Origin: CALBPI01 sp039033995
Lineage (GTDB): Bacteria > Pseudomonadota > Gammaproteobacteria > Steroidobacterales > Woeseiaceae
Assembly (NCBI GenBank): GCA_039033995.1
Contig: JBCCBP010000006.1
Coordinates: 62,001 to 126,000, forward strand
Length of the DNA stretch: 64,000 nucleotides
Direction: 5' to 3'
Every line of letters starts with the position of its first letter. Position 1 is the first letter of the stretch. Below, in pieces: positions 1 to 7,606 of the stretch. Made by a program: the position numbers and the translations under genes. The notes under the pieces were generated by a model. That model had not been told where the DNA came from, made no database searches, and was given only the letters and a program-made list of their open reading frames with translations.

Positions 1-784
1 CCGTTACATGAAATAGCGGCACCGTCATGATGATGCCCATTTGCTGACCCTCGGCAGGACCTTTGCCGCGCACCATGCGGTCGGCAATCGTCAGCAAACC
101 CCAGGTCATCAACGCACTGATCGTCGCGCGATGGGTTTGAATGACACCTTTCGGGTGACCGGTCGAACCCGAGGTGTAGAAGATCGTGCCAACATCATCG
201 CTGGTGGTTTCGACCGCTGTGGGCTCATCACCACCGGTCGTAATAAATTCCTCCCAGGATTGCGCGCCGTCGGCGCTGCCACGCACGCAAACGATGCGTA
301 GGCCATGTTTGTCGGCTACCGGTGCCAGTCGCTCCGCGCGCTGCTGGTCGGCAAATACAAATCGTGCACCGCTGTCGCCGCATGCGTAATCGAGCTCTTC
401 CGTCTGCCACCATCCATTCATCGGCACCGCTGCGGCACCAATCCGCGTGATCGCCATGTACGCGATCATCCATTCCGGGAAGTTGCGCATCGCGATCGCG
501 ACGGGATCGCCGTGCTTGATGCCCGCCGCTTGCAGACTGGCAGCAACAGATTTAGCCAGCCCATTGGCCGCTGCGTAGGTCAGACGCTCGTCGTGATAGA
601 CAATAAAATCGTTGTCGGCGAACTCGGCAGCTGTGGCGTCATACAATGCCGCGAGCGTTGGCGGTGCATTCTTGTAGACGGTGTACTCGACGCCATCGAT
701 GCGGGTCCGCTCCGTGGCAAATCTTGGGTCGGTAGCGACCACCTGGTCACAAAATTGCTGCACGCTTCGATCAACGGTCGACAT
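1..784 (-). CDS. Acyl-CoA synthetase (AMP-binding family), N-terminal part, runs off the window
   Basis: Ligase of the ANL superfamily, which activates a carboxylic acid with ATP to an acyl-adenylate and then a CoA thioester. Read on the minus strand from the ATG at 784, the frame stays open for 261 codons to the window edge, so the C-terminal half is missing here. The phosphate-binding loop YTSGSTGHPKG is at residues 203-213. The preceding region shows the usual N-terminal fold (HGDPVAIAMRNFPEWMIAY around residue 91-109), typical of medium- or long-chain fatty acyl-CoA ligases. It is divergent from the PlcP-like gene. A single CTGTCAT element lies upstream (827-833) but has no partner at 11-bp spacing, so phosphate control of this gene is not supported. 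Substrate is not predictable from the visible part. Confidence 0.9.
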   Translation of the reverse strand, partial: MSTVDRSVQQFCDQVVATDPRFATERTRIDGVEYTVYKNAPPTLAALYDATAAEFADNDFIVYHDERLTYAAANGLAKSVAASLQAAGIKHGDPVAIAMRNFPEWMIAYMAITRIGAAAVPMNGWWQTEELDYACGDSGARFVFADQQRAERLAPVADKHGLRIVCVRGSADGAQSWEEFITTGGDEPTAVETTSDDVGTIFYTSGSTGHPKGVIQTHRATISALMTWGLLTIADRMVRGKGPAEGQQMGIIMTVPLFHVT

Positions 785-872
785 GGCATTCCCCCCGAAT
801 TGGTCAACCCTTCGAGTGTAACGAAGCTGTCATCCAGAACACCAGCATTTCCCAAGATTTATCGCATGACCT

Positions 873-912
873 GTGTCATTAAAGCGTCTCAGGGCTGTCA
901 TCGGCTTGTCAT
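873..912 (+). promoter_or_regulatory. Tandem PhoB box (four 11-bp-spaced units) upstream of the PlcP-like gene
   Basis: Four heptamers start at 873, 884, 895 and 906: GTGTCAT, GCGTCTC, CTGTCAT and TTGTCAT. The last two, with the 4-bp spacer CGGC, match the classic Pho box (two CTGTCAT-like repeats at 11-bp pitch), and the first two extend the array upstream as in strong Pho promoters. The array ends 47 nt before the ATG at 960, the same geometry as the two Pho boxes at 3298-3351. PhoB binding is inferred from the motif. No clear -10 hexamer follows. Confidence 0.8.
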
Positions 913-959
913 CGCAACCGATCAAGCTGGCGACGTCCAAGGCAAGAGACCGTCGCATT

Positions 960-1760
960 ATGATCGAGCCACAATCGTCTGCAGCGTCCACGTCCCGAAT
1001 CACAGGTCGCAGTGCATTCTTATCTGATGTACACCTTGGCACCCGCAATTGCCGCGCTGAGGCTTTACTCGAATTCCTGACACGATTAAACACCGACAAC
1101 CTGTTTCTCGTGGGCGATATCGTGGACCTGCAACGCATGGCGAGCGCAGTACACTGGCCGCGTAGTCATACGGCCATCATCCATAAGCTCTTCAGCCTCG
1201 CTGCCGCGGGCATGCGCGTCGTATTCATTCCCGGCAATCATGACGCCGCCCTGCGCGTCCACGCCGGCACAACCGTTAATGGCGTCGAGATCCGATTGAA
1301 TGCCATCCACCAAACCGCCGATGGACGTCGACTGCTCATCACGCACGGCGATCAGTTCGACAGCGAACTGCGTATCGGCTCACTTAAAGAAAAAATCGGT
1401 AGTGCCGCTTATGAGTGGCTACTCGGGATTGATGTGGGCATCAACCGGGTTCGCAGCCGCTTTGGCTACGAAGAGACCAGTATCGCCAGCGCGGTGAAGA
1501 TGCGAGTGCGAAGCGCACAGCAATATATTCGCGAGTACGAGCAGCTGGCCGCCGATAATGCGCGCAAACGCGGCCTAGATGGCATCGTCTGCGGTCATAT
1601 TCACAAACCTGAGATAGCGCGTATCGATGAGACAGATTATTTGAACACCGGCGACTGGGTCGAACATGGCACCGCTCTGTTGGAAGACCGCCACGGTCGC
1701 ATGCAATTGATTCACACGAGTGACGCGACAGCCGTCACCTCCGAACCGCAGGCCGCTTGA
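960..1760 (+). CDS. plcP: PlcP-like metallophosphoesterase (phospholipase C type, LpxH-related)
   Basis: A 266-residue calcineurin-like phosphoesterase with the full metal-binding set: SDVHLG (D23, H25), VGDIVDL, GNHD, THGDQFD and a C-terminal GHIHKPE. Automatic pipelines usually call such proteins UDP-2,3-diacylglucosamine diphosphatase (LpxH), but the context favours PlcP, the enzyme that removes phospholipid head groups to yield diacylglycerol during phosphate starvation in several proteobacteria. A four-unit PhoB box lies just upstream, and an Agt-like glycosyltransferase and a PAP2 phosphatase with their own PhoB boxes follow within 3 kb. I chose the ATG at 960 because the earlier GTG at 873 lies inside the Pho array and the conserved fold begins near residue 18. 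Function as PlcP rather than LpxH is inference. Confidence 0.75.
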   Translation: MIEPQSSAASTSRITGRSAFLSDVHLGTRNCRAEALLEFLTRLNTDNLFLVGDIVDLQRMASAVHWPRSHTAIIHKLFSLAAAGMRVVFIPGNHDAALRVHAGTTVNGVEIRLNAIHQTADGRRLLITHGDQFDSELRIGSLKEKIGSAAYEWLLGIDVGINRVRSRFGYEETSIASAVKMRVRSAQQYIREYEQLAADNARKRGLDGIVCGHIHKPEIARIDETDYLNTGDWVEHGTALLEDRHGRMQLIHTSDATAVTSEPQAA

Positions 1761-1785
1761 AAACAGCGCTTGCAGGAATACACCG

Positions 1786-1977
1786 ATGAACAAGTTACAA
1801 AGCTTTTCGAAATACCTGAACAACATCGCGGCGCGTAATGAGCCGCTCAAGTGGCGCGGACAACGCATCACCAGCGTGGCCGGTGACGTGGCCATGACGT
1901 CGGACGAAACGACGGCGAAGAACGAGCACTGGATCGGCAAAGCGCAGCGCGAACAACGCAACAGCGACCCTCGCTAA
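1786..1977 (+). CDS. 63-residue hypothetical protein in the Pho-box transcription unit
   Basis: Small, basic, hydrophilic protein (MNKLQSFSKYLNNIAARNE at its start) with no membrane segment, signal peptide or motif that I recognise. The ATG at 1786 has a Shine-Dalgarno sequence, AGGAA, about 8 nt upstream, better than most starts here, and begins 25 nt after the PlcP-like stop codon, so the two are probably cotranscribed from the PhoB-boxed promoter. Coding status rests on the ribosome-binding site, the spacing and an amino-acid composition typical of a real protein; the function is unknown. Confidence 0.6.
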   Translation: MNKLQSFSKYLNNIAARNEPLKWRGQRITSVAGDVAMTSDETTAKNEHWIGKAQREQRNSDPR

Positions 1978-1993
1978 GCGAAGTTGGGTGCGG

Positions 1994-2554
1994 TTAGAGC
2001 ACTTTCGTCATCTTGATAATGACGTTGACCGCACCATTGCTTTCGATCTCTTCGTGACGACTGAGCGGTAGATATCCGCGGGCTAGATACAGCGGCTCGC
2101 CGGGCACCGTTGATCCGAGCTCGATCGTCTTGAAGCCGGCATCTCTCGCCGCCTGTTCACCGAGATCCAGCAGCAACGTACCAATCCCCTGGCGCGTCCA
2201 ATCCGGGTGTGTATACATCGCGCGAATGCGTGCTGCCTCAGTCGCCGGGTCACTGTAGGAATCATCGCGCCCCACCGTATGGTCGCCGCCGTACAGCGTG
2301 CGGCGCTTGCCCCAACCGCCACAGCCGACGACAACCGTCTCACCCTGAACGATGGTCTCGATAAGGAAATAGGTGCCATCGTCAATCAGCGTCTGATCGA
2401 CACCCATCGTGGCACGCGCCGCTTCGATTTCCGCGGCACTGAGGAACGCCTTCATATTCTCAGCGATCGAGGCTGCCATCAGCGCCTTGATCGCCGGTTT
2501 GTCGGACTCCGTTGCGATGCGGTGCGTGAAGACAGGTCTGGCGTGCTTAGTCAT
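1994..2554 (-). CDS. GNAT-family N-acetyltransferase
   Basis: Single-domain acyltransferase of the GNAT fold, 186 residues from the ATG at 2554. The acetyl-CoA binding segment HPDWTRQGIGTLLLDLGEQA is the family's motif A (R/Q-x-x-G-x-G/A), followed by the usual beta-strand and a C-terminal GEPLYLARGY. It lies downstream of the PAP2 gene on the same strand with a 106-bp gap, so it may share the PhoB-boxed promoter at 3298-3326. An upstream GTG at 2581 would add nine residues, but neither start has a good ribosome-binding site. The acyl acceptor cannot be read from sequence. Confidence 0.8.
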   Translation of the reverse strand: MTKHARPVFTHRIATESDKPAIKALMAASIAENMKAFLSAAEIEAARATMGVDQTLIDDGTYFLIETIVQGETVVVGCGGWGKRRTLYGGDHTVGRDDSYSDPATEAARIRAMYTHPDWTRQGIGTLLLDLGEQAARDAGFKTIELGSTVPGEPLYLARGYLPLSRHEEIESNGAVNVIIKMTKVL

Positions 2555-2660
2555 CCCGCGAGCATACAAAAACTCGCGCACGCATGAAACCGCGCGACGC
2601 CCAAGGCATACGGACAGGGGCTGGCAGGCGCCAGATTTTAGTCAGACGCGATGCGCGCGC

Positions 2661-3245
2661 CTACAACATCCAACCGGACTGCCACTCGACAATGTCGGCC
2701 GGCAAACTCACGGCCGGCATCGGTAGCAGCCAGAGACTGCCGTAGGCCAGCATCCCGCCGAGCACAGCGCCGACGAGAACATCGCTCGGATAGTGCAGGC
2801 CCAACACGACGCGTGAAAGTGCCACCAGGATGGCAAACGGCACCAGCACGGCAGCCAACGCCGGCGCGTAGTGGATAAACATGATCGTGAACAAAACGGC
2901 GTGCAGCGTATGCCCCGATGGAAAACTGTATTGGTCCAACGGTGCGATACGGCAGATGATTTCGCCGTGTGAGATGAACGGCCGCTGCCGAACAAGCCGG
3001 TTTTTCAGAAAGCCATATATGACGACGCCGAGTAGCGCCGTGAGTCCGACATGTAACATCGCTTTCGCCGCGGGCAGCCCGCCCAGCAATGCCAGGATCG
3101 AAAGCAGCCCGTACCAGATGACACCATCGCCCAATCGACTGACGGCGCGAAACAGATGATTGGCCATTCGATTGCTACTGAGGCTGTGTATACGGATACA
3201 GAGCTTTCGTTCAGCAAGGTCTGCGCGTGACATCAACGGTTGCAT
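2661..3245 (-). CDS. PAP2-family membrane lipid phosphatase
   Basis: Integral inner-membrane phosphatase, 194 residues with about five hydrophobic segments. All three parts of the PAP2 signature are present: KNRLVRQRP (KX6RP), FPSGHT, and SRVVLGLHYPSD (SRX5HX3D), so the histidine nucleophile and acid/base residues are intact. Family members dephosphorylate phosphatidic acid, phosphatidylglycerol phosphate or undecaprenyl diphosphate. The start at 3245 has GGAG about 9 nt upstream. A three-unit PhoB box on the minus strand ends about 50 bp before this start, and the Agt-like gene is transcribed divergently from a second box. I infer a role in making diacylglycerol from phosphatidate for glycolipid synthesis under phosphate stress. 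Undecaprenyl-diphosphate recycling is the alternative. Confidence 0.88.
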   Translation of the reverse strand: MQPLMSRADLAERKLCIRIHSLSSNRMANHLFRAVSRLGDGVIWYGLLSILALLGGLPAAKAMLHVGLTALLGVVIYGFLKNRLVRQRPFISHGEIICRIAPLDQYSFPSGHTLHAVLFTIMFIHYAPALAAVLVPFAILVALSRVVLGLHYPSDVLVGAVLGGMLAYGSLWLLPMPAVSLPADIVEWQSGWML

Positions 3246-3297
3246 GCATTCACTCCAGTGACCTGCGCGCAGATTGCATCGACAACACTACGGAAGC

Positions 3298-3326
3298 TTG
3301 ACGATTCGATGACGCTTTCTTGACAG
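3298..3326 (-). promoter_or_regulatory. PhoB box for the PAP2 gene (minus strand)
   Basis: On the minus strand the units are CTGTCAA, GCGTCAT and TCGTCAA, starting at plus-strand positions 3320, 3309 and 3298, an exact 11-bp pitch with 4-bp spacers. The first pair matches the Pho box consensus closely and the third unit is weaker. The array ends 52 bp upstream of the PAP2 start codon, close to the spacing seen for the plcP-like and agt-like genes. Assignment is by motif only. Confidence 0.65.
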
Positions 3327-3333
3327 TGATCAA

Positions 3334-3351
3334 CTGTCATACAGCTGTCAT
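3334..3351 (+). promoter_or_regulatory. Perfect PhoB box for the Agt-like glycosyltransferase
   Basis: CTGTCAT at 3334-3340 and again at 3345-3351, separated by ACAG. This is the textbook 18-bp Pho box with two identical heptamers. It ends 49 nt before the ATG at 3401. Only 7 bp separate it from the minus-strand Pho box, making a compact divergent control region. Confidence 0.85.
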
Positions 3352-3400
3352 ACCCCTGCCCTACCGTTGGCGGCGTTGCATCGCTACGGACACCACACAG

Positions 3401-4474
3401 ATGAAAATCGCAATCGTTACCGACGCCTGGCATCCACAAACGAATGGCGTTGTGACAACGCTAACGCGCACCGCCCACGCACTCCGCGCAGCGGGGTTCG
3501 ACGTCCGCATGTTTACACCCGAGCCTTATCGCACCATCCCGTGCCCGTCGTACCCCGAGATTCGCCTGTCATTGTTCGCCGGACGCGCACTCAGAAAGGC
3601 GCTTGACGCGTACGCACCCGACTCGATCCATATCGCGACGGAGGGTCCGCTGGGACTCATCGCACGGCGCTATTGCATCAAACGCGCACTCAAATTCACA
3701 ACCTCTTATCACACACAGTTTCCCGCCTATGTACGCAAGCGAGTTCCGATCCCGGAGTCGATCACGTATCGGTTTGTACGCTGGTTTCATAACGCGGCTG
3801 TCTGCACGCTGGTGCCAACGCCAGCTATCGTCGAAGAACTGCGTCGGCACCAGTTCCGCAATCCCCGTTTGTGGGGTCGTGGTGTCGATACCGAGCTGTT
3901 CAGACCGATCGATGCGAAGCGGGACGAGCGAAATGATCCGGTGTATATCTACGTCGGCCGTGTCGCTGTTGAGAAGAACATCGCAGCATTCCTCGATTTG
4001 ACGTTACCGGGTCGCAAAATCGTCGTCGGTGATGGCCCGCTGCTGACCTCGCTGCGCGACGCCTACCCGGACTGCACCTTTACAGGTTACAAGTTCGGCC
4101 AGGACCTGGCGGAGACGCTGGCCAGTGCCGATGTCTTTGTCTTCCCCAGCAAGACGGATACGTTCGGGCTTGTCATGCTGGAAGCGATGGCATGCGGTGT
4201 GCCAGTCGCTGCGTTCCCGGTACCCGGGCCGATCGATGTCGTCGTGGACAATGTCACCGGTGCGCTACGAGAATCACTGGTGGAGGCCTGTCGGGCAGCG
4301 CTGACTCTAGACTCGGAAGATTGTCGACAGCACGCACTGGCGCACAGCTGGCAACGTTGCACAGCGCAATTCACCGAACATCTCGTGCGGACCCATAACC
4401 AACCCGGGCTGCTTTCGCCGCATCAGTTTGCGGCGAGTCGTAAAACGAGGGTCAGCGATTCGCACATCAACTGA
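3401..4474 (+). CDS. agt: GT4 glycosyltransferase, Agt-like diacylglycerol glycosyltransferase
   Basis: A 357-residue GT-B fold enzyme of family GT4. It has an N-terminal acceptor domain (MKIAIVTDAWHPQTNGVV, with the glycine-poor first loop typical of lipid-acceptor GT4 enzymes) and a C-terminal nucleotide-sugar domain with YVGRVAVEKN, VGDGP and the EX7E element TDTFGLVMLEAMACGVP. Pipelines tend to call these GDP-mannose-dependent alpha-mannosyltransferases. Close relatives next to PlcP in other bacteria (Agt) put hexose or hexuronic acid onto diacylglycerol during phosphate limitation. A perfect PhoB box lies 49 nt upstream. The ATG at 3401 aligns with the conserved N-terminus; a TTG at 3320 lies within the Pho array. 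The gene overlaps glpK tail to tail by 8 bp. Sugar donor and product are inference. Confidence 0.8.
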   Translation: MKIAIVTDAWHPQTNGVVTTLTRTAHALRAAGFDVRMFTPEPYRTIPCPSYPEIRLSLFAGRALRKALDAYAPDSIHIATEGPLGLIARRYCIKRALKFTTSYHTQFPAYVRKRVPIPESITYRFVRWFHNAAVCTLVPTPAIVEELRRHQFRNPRLWGRGVDTELFRPIDAKRDERNDPVYIYVGRVAVEKNIAAFLDLTLPGRKIVVGDGPLLTSLRDAYPDCTFTGYKFGQDLAETLASADVFVFPSKTDTFGLVMLEAMACGVPVAAFPVPGPIDVVVDNVTGALRESLVEACRAALTLDSEDCRQHALAHSWQRCTAQFTEHLVRTHNQPGLLSPHQFAASRKTRVSDSHIN

Positions 4475-5951
4475 CGCGCGTTCGTCTAACGGCGTCCTGC
4501 CATGCGGTCAGTAAGGCACCCGACTGCTCGGTTGCCATGGCCGGTGCAAACGTGCGGTCAATCGCGCGGGTACTGCCAAGCGCTTCGAGATTGTCGAACC
4601 AGCCCACTTGCAGAGCAGCCAGCATCGCAGCGCCCAGTACGGTCGATTCGGTGTTCTGAGGACGTTCGATCGTGCAATCGCAGACATCTGCCAGGAATTG
4701 CAGGAACCAACTGTTCGCGACCATGCCACCGTCGACACGAATCGTCGCAGCTTGCACGCCATCATCACGCATCGCGCCGACAAGATCCCAGGTCTGAAAA
4801 GCAATCGACTGAAGTGTCGCGGTAATCAACGCCTCACGCGTAGTGCCACGCGTTATGCCGTACATCGCGCCACGGGCGTCTGGGTCCCAATATGGTGCGC
4901 CGAGGCCCGTAAAGGCCGGCACAACAACGACGTCCTCCTCCACACCATGCTCACTCGCGATCGCTTCGGTTTCAGCCGCGTCGCTGAACAACCGCAAGCC
5001 ATCGCGCAGCCATTGGATCGCGGAGCCTGCCACAAAAATGCTCCCTTCCAACGCATATGTCGTCTTGCCATCGATGCGGTAACCGATCGTGGTCAGCATC
5101 TGGTGTGACGAACGCAGCACTTCATCGCCGGTATTGGCAATCACAAAACAACCGGTACCGTAGGTACTTTTCGTTTCTCCGGGTGCAAAACAGTGCTGAC
5201 CGATCAAGGCGGCTTGTTGATCACCCGCGATACCAGCGACTGGAATCGCGTCACCAAACAACGCCGGATCGGTTGGCCCGAAATCGGCTGCGCAGTCCCT
5301 GACGTCAGGCATCATGTTCGCAGGGACATTGAAGACCGCGAGTAACTCGGCGCTAAACTCATGTGCCTGAATATCGTAGAGCGCCGTGCGCGACGCATTG
5401 GTGACATCGGTGGCGTGCACTTTACCGCCCGTCAGATGCCACAACACAAAGCTGTCCACAGTGCCGAAGGCCAACTCGCCGCGCGCCGCACGATCGCGAG
5501 CGCCGTCGGTGTTATCGAGCAACCAAGCCACCTTGGTGGCCGAGAAATACGGGTCAAGTCGTAAGCCGGTCTTATCGGCGACAACGTCTGCATGGCCCGC
5601 CATCTGCAGCTCGCGACAAATGGCCGCGGTTCGACGGTCCTGCCAAACAATGGCATTGGCGATCGGCTCGCCAGTGCTTTTGTCCCACACCACGGTCGTT
5701 TCGCGTTGGTTCGTGATACCGATCGCAGCAATATCGCTCGCTGACAATGCGGCCTTGTCGAGTGCCTCGCGACAAACAGCAACGACACTGCCCCAGATTT
5801 CCATCGCATCGTGTTCTACCCAGCCACTCTTAGGGAAGTGCTGTGTGAATTCCTGTTGCGCGGATGCTTTGGGCTGCAGCTGCTGATCAAAAACAATGGC
5901 CCGGCTGCTGGTCGTGCCTTGATCGATAGCCAGAATATAGTTGCGTGTCAT
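4467..5951 (-). CDS. glpK: Glycerol kinase
   Basis: FGGY-family kinase, 494 residues, the normal length, converting glycerol and ATP to sn-glycerol 3-phosphate in the cytoplasm. It has the N-terminal DQGTTSSRAIVFD phosphate loop, the FGGY-type stretch GSIFVAGSAIQWLRDGL, the adenosine-binding region RVDGGMVANSWFLQFLADV, and a complete C-terminus. The start codon overlaps the stop of the upstream thioesterase (ATGA), so the two are translationally coupled. No glpF, glpD or glpR is visible in the window. Lying tail to tail with the Pho-regulated cluster, it could recycle glycerol from lipid turnover, but that link is only positional. Confidence 0.95.
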   Translation of the reverse strand: MTRNYILAIDQGTTSSRAIVFDQQLQPKASAQQEFTQHFPKSGWVEHDAMEIWGSVVAVCREALDKAALSASDIAAIGITNQRETTVVWDKSTGEPIANAIVWQDRRTAAICRELQMAGHADVVADKTGLRLDPYFSATKVAWLLDNTDGARDRAARGELAFGTVDSFVLWHLTGGKVHATDVTNASRTALYDIQAHEFSAELLAVFNVPANMMPDVRDCAADFGPTDPALFGDAIPVAGIAGDQQAALIGQHCFAPGETKSTYGTGCFVIANTGDEVLRSSHQMLTTIGYRIDGKTTYALEGSIFVAGSAIQWLRDGLRLFSDAAETEAIASEHGVEEDVVVVPAFTGLGAPYWDPDARGAMYGITRGTTREALITATLQSIAFQTWDLVGAMRDDGVQAATIRVDGGMVANSWFLQFLADVCDCTIERPQNTESTVLGAAMLAALQVGWFDNLEALGSTRAIDRTFAPAMATEQSGALLTAWQDAVRRTRVS

Positions 5952-6472
5952 TGGTAATCACTCGTGGTCAGTGGGTGTGCAATCTTAATCGTCCGGCCCA
6001 ACGCCTCGGGTGTTGGCAGGTCGGTCTGCGTGCAGGGATGCGTAGCGATGTTCTGCAACAGGTCCGCAGGCCATGGCGACACGCGCCGTGTCGTCAGGTT
6101 GACATGCAGGTGCAACCATTCGCAGGTGGCGCTGAGCAAACCGCTACGCTCCGAAAACAAATATTGATATTGGTGCAGGCGCTTGTCATCGAAGGCGATG
6201 ATCTGGCTTTTTACAACGAATGGCTCATCGAGCGTCAACTCGTTGAGATAGCGGATATGTGATTCAACGGCAAAGGTTGAGCTACCGGTCGCCTCTCGCC
6301 GTTCGTCGGTGATACCGAATGTTTGCCACAAGCCGTCAATGCCGTAGTCGAATGCCAGCAAGTAGTAAGCGACATTCATGTGGTCGTTGACATCGATCCA
6401 CTCGGGCAAGACCTTGCCACGATGCACAACCGGCGCTGCACAGTCGTCAATCTGCAAATTGCGATCATTCAT
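5948..6472 (-). CDS. Hotdog-fold acyl-CoA thioesterase
   Basis: Thioesterase-like superfamily member, 174 residues. The hallmark is the N-terminal segment EWIDVNDHMNVAYYLLAFD, resembling the catalytic D-x-N-x-H-x-N stretch of 4-hydroxybenzoyl-CoA thioesterase-type hotdog enzymes, followed by a YLNEL beta-strand. Such enzymes hydrolyse acyl-CoA or acyl-carnitine thioesters in the cytoplasm. It is the first gene of a two-gene unit with glpK (4-bp overlap). The actual acyl group is not predictable. Confidence 0.8.
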   Translation of the reverse strand: MNDRNLQIDDCAAPVVHRGKVLPEWIDVNDHMNVAYYLLAFDYGIDGLWQTFGITDERREATGSSTFAVESHIRYLNELTLDEPFVVKSQIIAFDDKRLHQYQYLFSERSGLLSATCEWLHLHVNLTTRRVSPWPADLLQNIATHPCTQTDLPTPEALGRTIKIAHPLTTSDYQ

Positions 6473-6551
6473 TGAGCGTATCTGTGTTCCCCCGTCACCG
6501 CGCTAAGTGTGTGACAATCAACACTCGATCTCAAGCCAAAGACAGATCAGC

Positions 6552-7499
6552 ATGAGCACCGTACGAAAACGCCTCTATCGCACTGGCATCGCGCTATTGG
6601 TCGCGGCGACGATTGCGGTGCTATTGGCCTACCAGCCACCACTGGAGCGTTCGGACCTGCAACGCTACATCACGCCGACATCCGACTTCGTGGAGGTCGA
6701 TGGCGCCTCCGTGCACTACCGTCGTGAGGGCCGTGAGGATGCACCCATATTATTACTGTTACACGGCACCGCCTCGTCATTGCATACCTGGGATGGATGG
6801 GTCGATGCACTCAGCGACGACTACCGCATCGTACGCATCGACCTGCCTGGTTTCGGACTAACTGGAGCCAGGCGCGATCGTGACTATTCGACCCGCCGCT
6901 ATGTCGAGTTTGTCGACCAATTCGCAGACAAGAAGGCTTTGCGCAACTTCGTGCTGGTCGGTAATTCGCTCGGCGGCAACATCGCCTGGCAGTATGCGTT
7001 GTCTCACCCTGATCGCGTGACAGCACTGGTACTGATCGATCCCAGCGGGTTCGTAGACAATAGCAAGCCGCCCCCACTCGCTTTTCGACTGGCCAATACG
7101 CCACTGATCCACCATGTCGTGCCCTGGTTCGCGCCGCGCAGCTTGTTTGAGAGCAGCATCTACGACGTTTACGGCGACGACAGCAAGGTAACGGAATCAC
7201 TGATCGAGCGCTATTACCAGCTATCGCTGTATGGCGGTAACCGTCAGGCGTTTGTCGACAAGGCGCGTCAGCGTTCTGAAGCACCCATTGCGCGACTCTC
7301 GGAGATCACGGCACCCACCTTGATTCTCTGGGGTGAAAAAGACACCTGGATCCCGGTCACTGACGCCGCGCGATTTGCGAATGCTATTCCGAATTCGCAG
7401 GTCATCACCTACCCGGGTGTCGGCCACGTGCCGATGGAAGAAATACCGTCGCTCACCGCCGGCGATACAGAACAATTCTTGCAACAAGTGCTGCGCTGA
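6552..7499 (+). CDS. Membrane-anchored alpha/beta hydrolase
   Basis: A 315-residue alpha/beta hydrolase with one N-terminal transmembrane anchor (about residues 8-27), so the catalytic domain probably faces the periplasm. The oxyanion motif is LLLHGTASSLHTW, the nucleophile elbow is VGNSLGG (serine), the acid is in LWGEKDTWIP, and the catalytic histidine is in GVGHVPMEE, so the triad is complete. The order of motifs fits esterases, haloalkane-dehalogenase-like and epoxide-hydrolase-like enzymes; a serine nucleophile favours an esterase or lipase. I chose the ATG at 6552 because the earlier ATG at 6507 gives a leader out of keeping with the membrane anchor. Confidence 0.85.
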   Translation: MSTVRKRLYRTGIALLVAATIAVLLAYQPPLERSDLQRYITPTSDFVEVDGASVHYRREGREDAPILLLLHGTASSLHTWDGWVDALSDDYRIVRIDLPGFGLTGARRDRDYSTRRYVEFVDQFADKKALRNFVLVGNSLGGNIAWQYALSHPDRVTALVLIDPSGFVDNSKPPPLAFRLANTPLIHHVVPWFAPRSLFESSIYDVYGDDSKVTESLIERYYQLSLYGGNRQAFVDKARQRSEAPIARLSEITAPTLILWGEKDTWIPVTDAARFANAIPNSQVITYPGVGHVPMEEIPSLTAGDTEQFLQQVLR

Positions 7500-7606
7500 C
7501 ACCCTAACCGGACGCATCCGTTGGATATCCGGCCACGATGAAGCCGTCAGGGCGGGGAACTATTTTGCGAGCGAAGAAAGTAGGTCGCCGGTCCTACTGC
7601 TGCTGC

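Noticed and set aside
827..833. Single CTGTCAT upstream of the acyl-CoA synthetase
   Set aside because: No partner heptamer at 11-bp spacing, and it is in the wrong orientation for that gene.
305..1027. 240-codon open frame on the plus strand
   Set aside because: It runs antisense to the acyl-CoA synthetase and over the Pho array; composition is Arg/Cys/His-rich and matches no family, so it is a shadow frame.
2621..2640. Hairpin CTGGC-AGGC-GCCAG followed by ATTTTA
   Set aside because: Short stem, and the T-rich side faces the plus strand, where no gene ends; the flanking genes are on the minus strand.
7575..7606. Short inverted repeat AGTAGG/CCTACT after the alpha/beta hydrolase gene
   Set aside because: Six-bp stem with an 8-nt loop and no U tract; not a convincing terminator.
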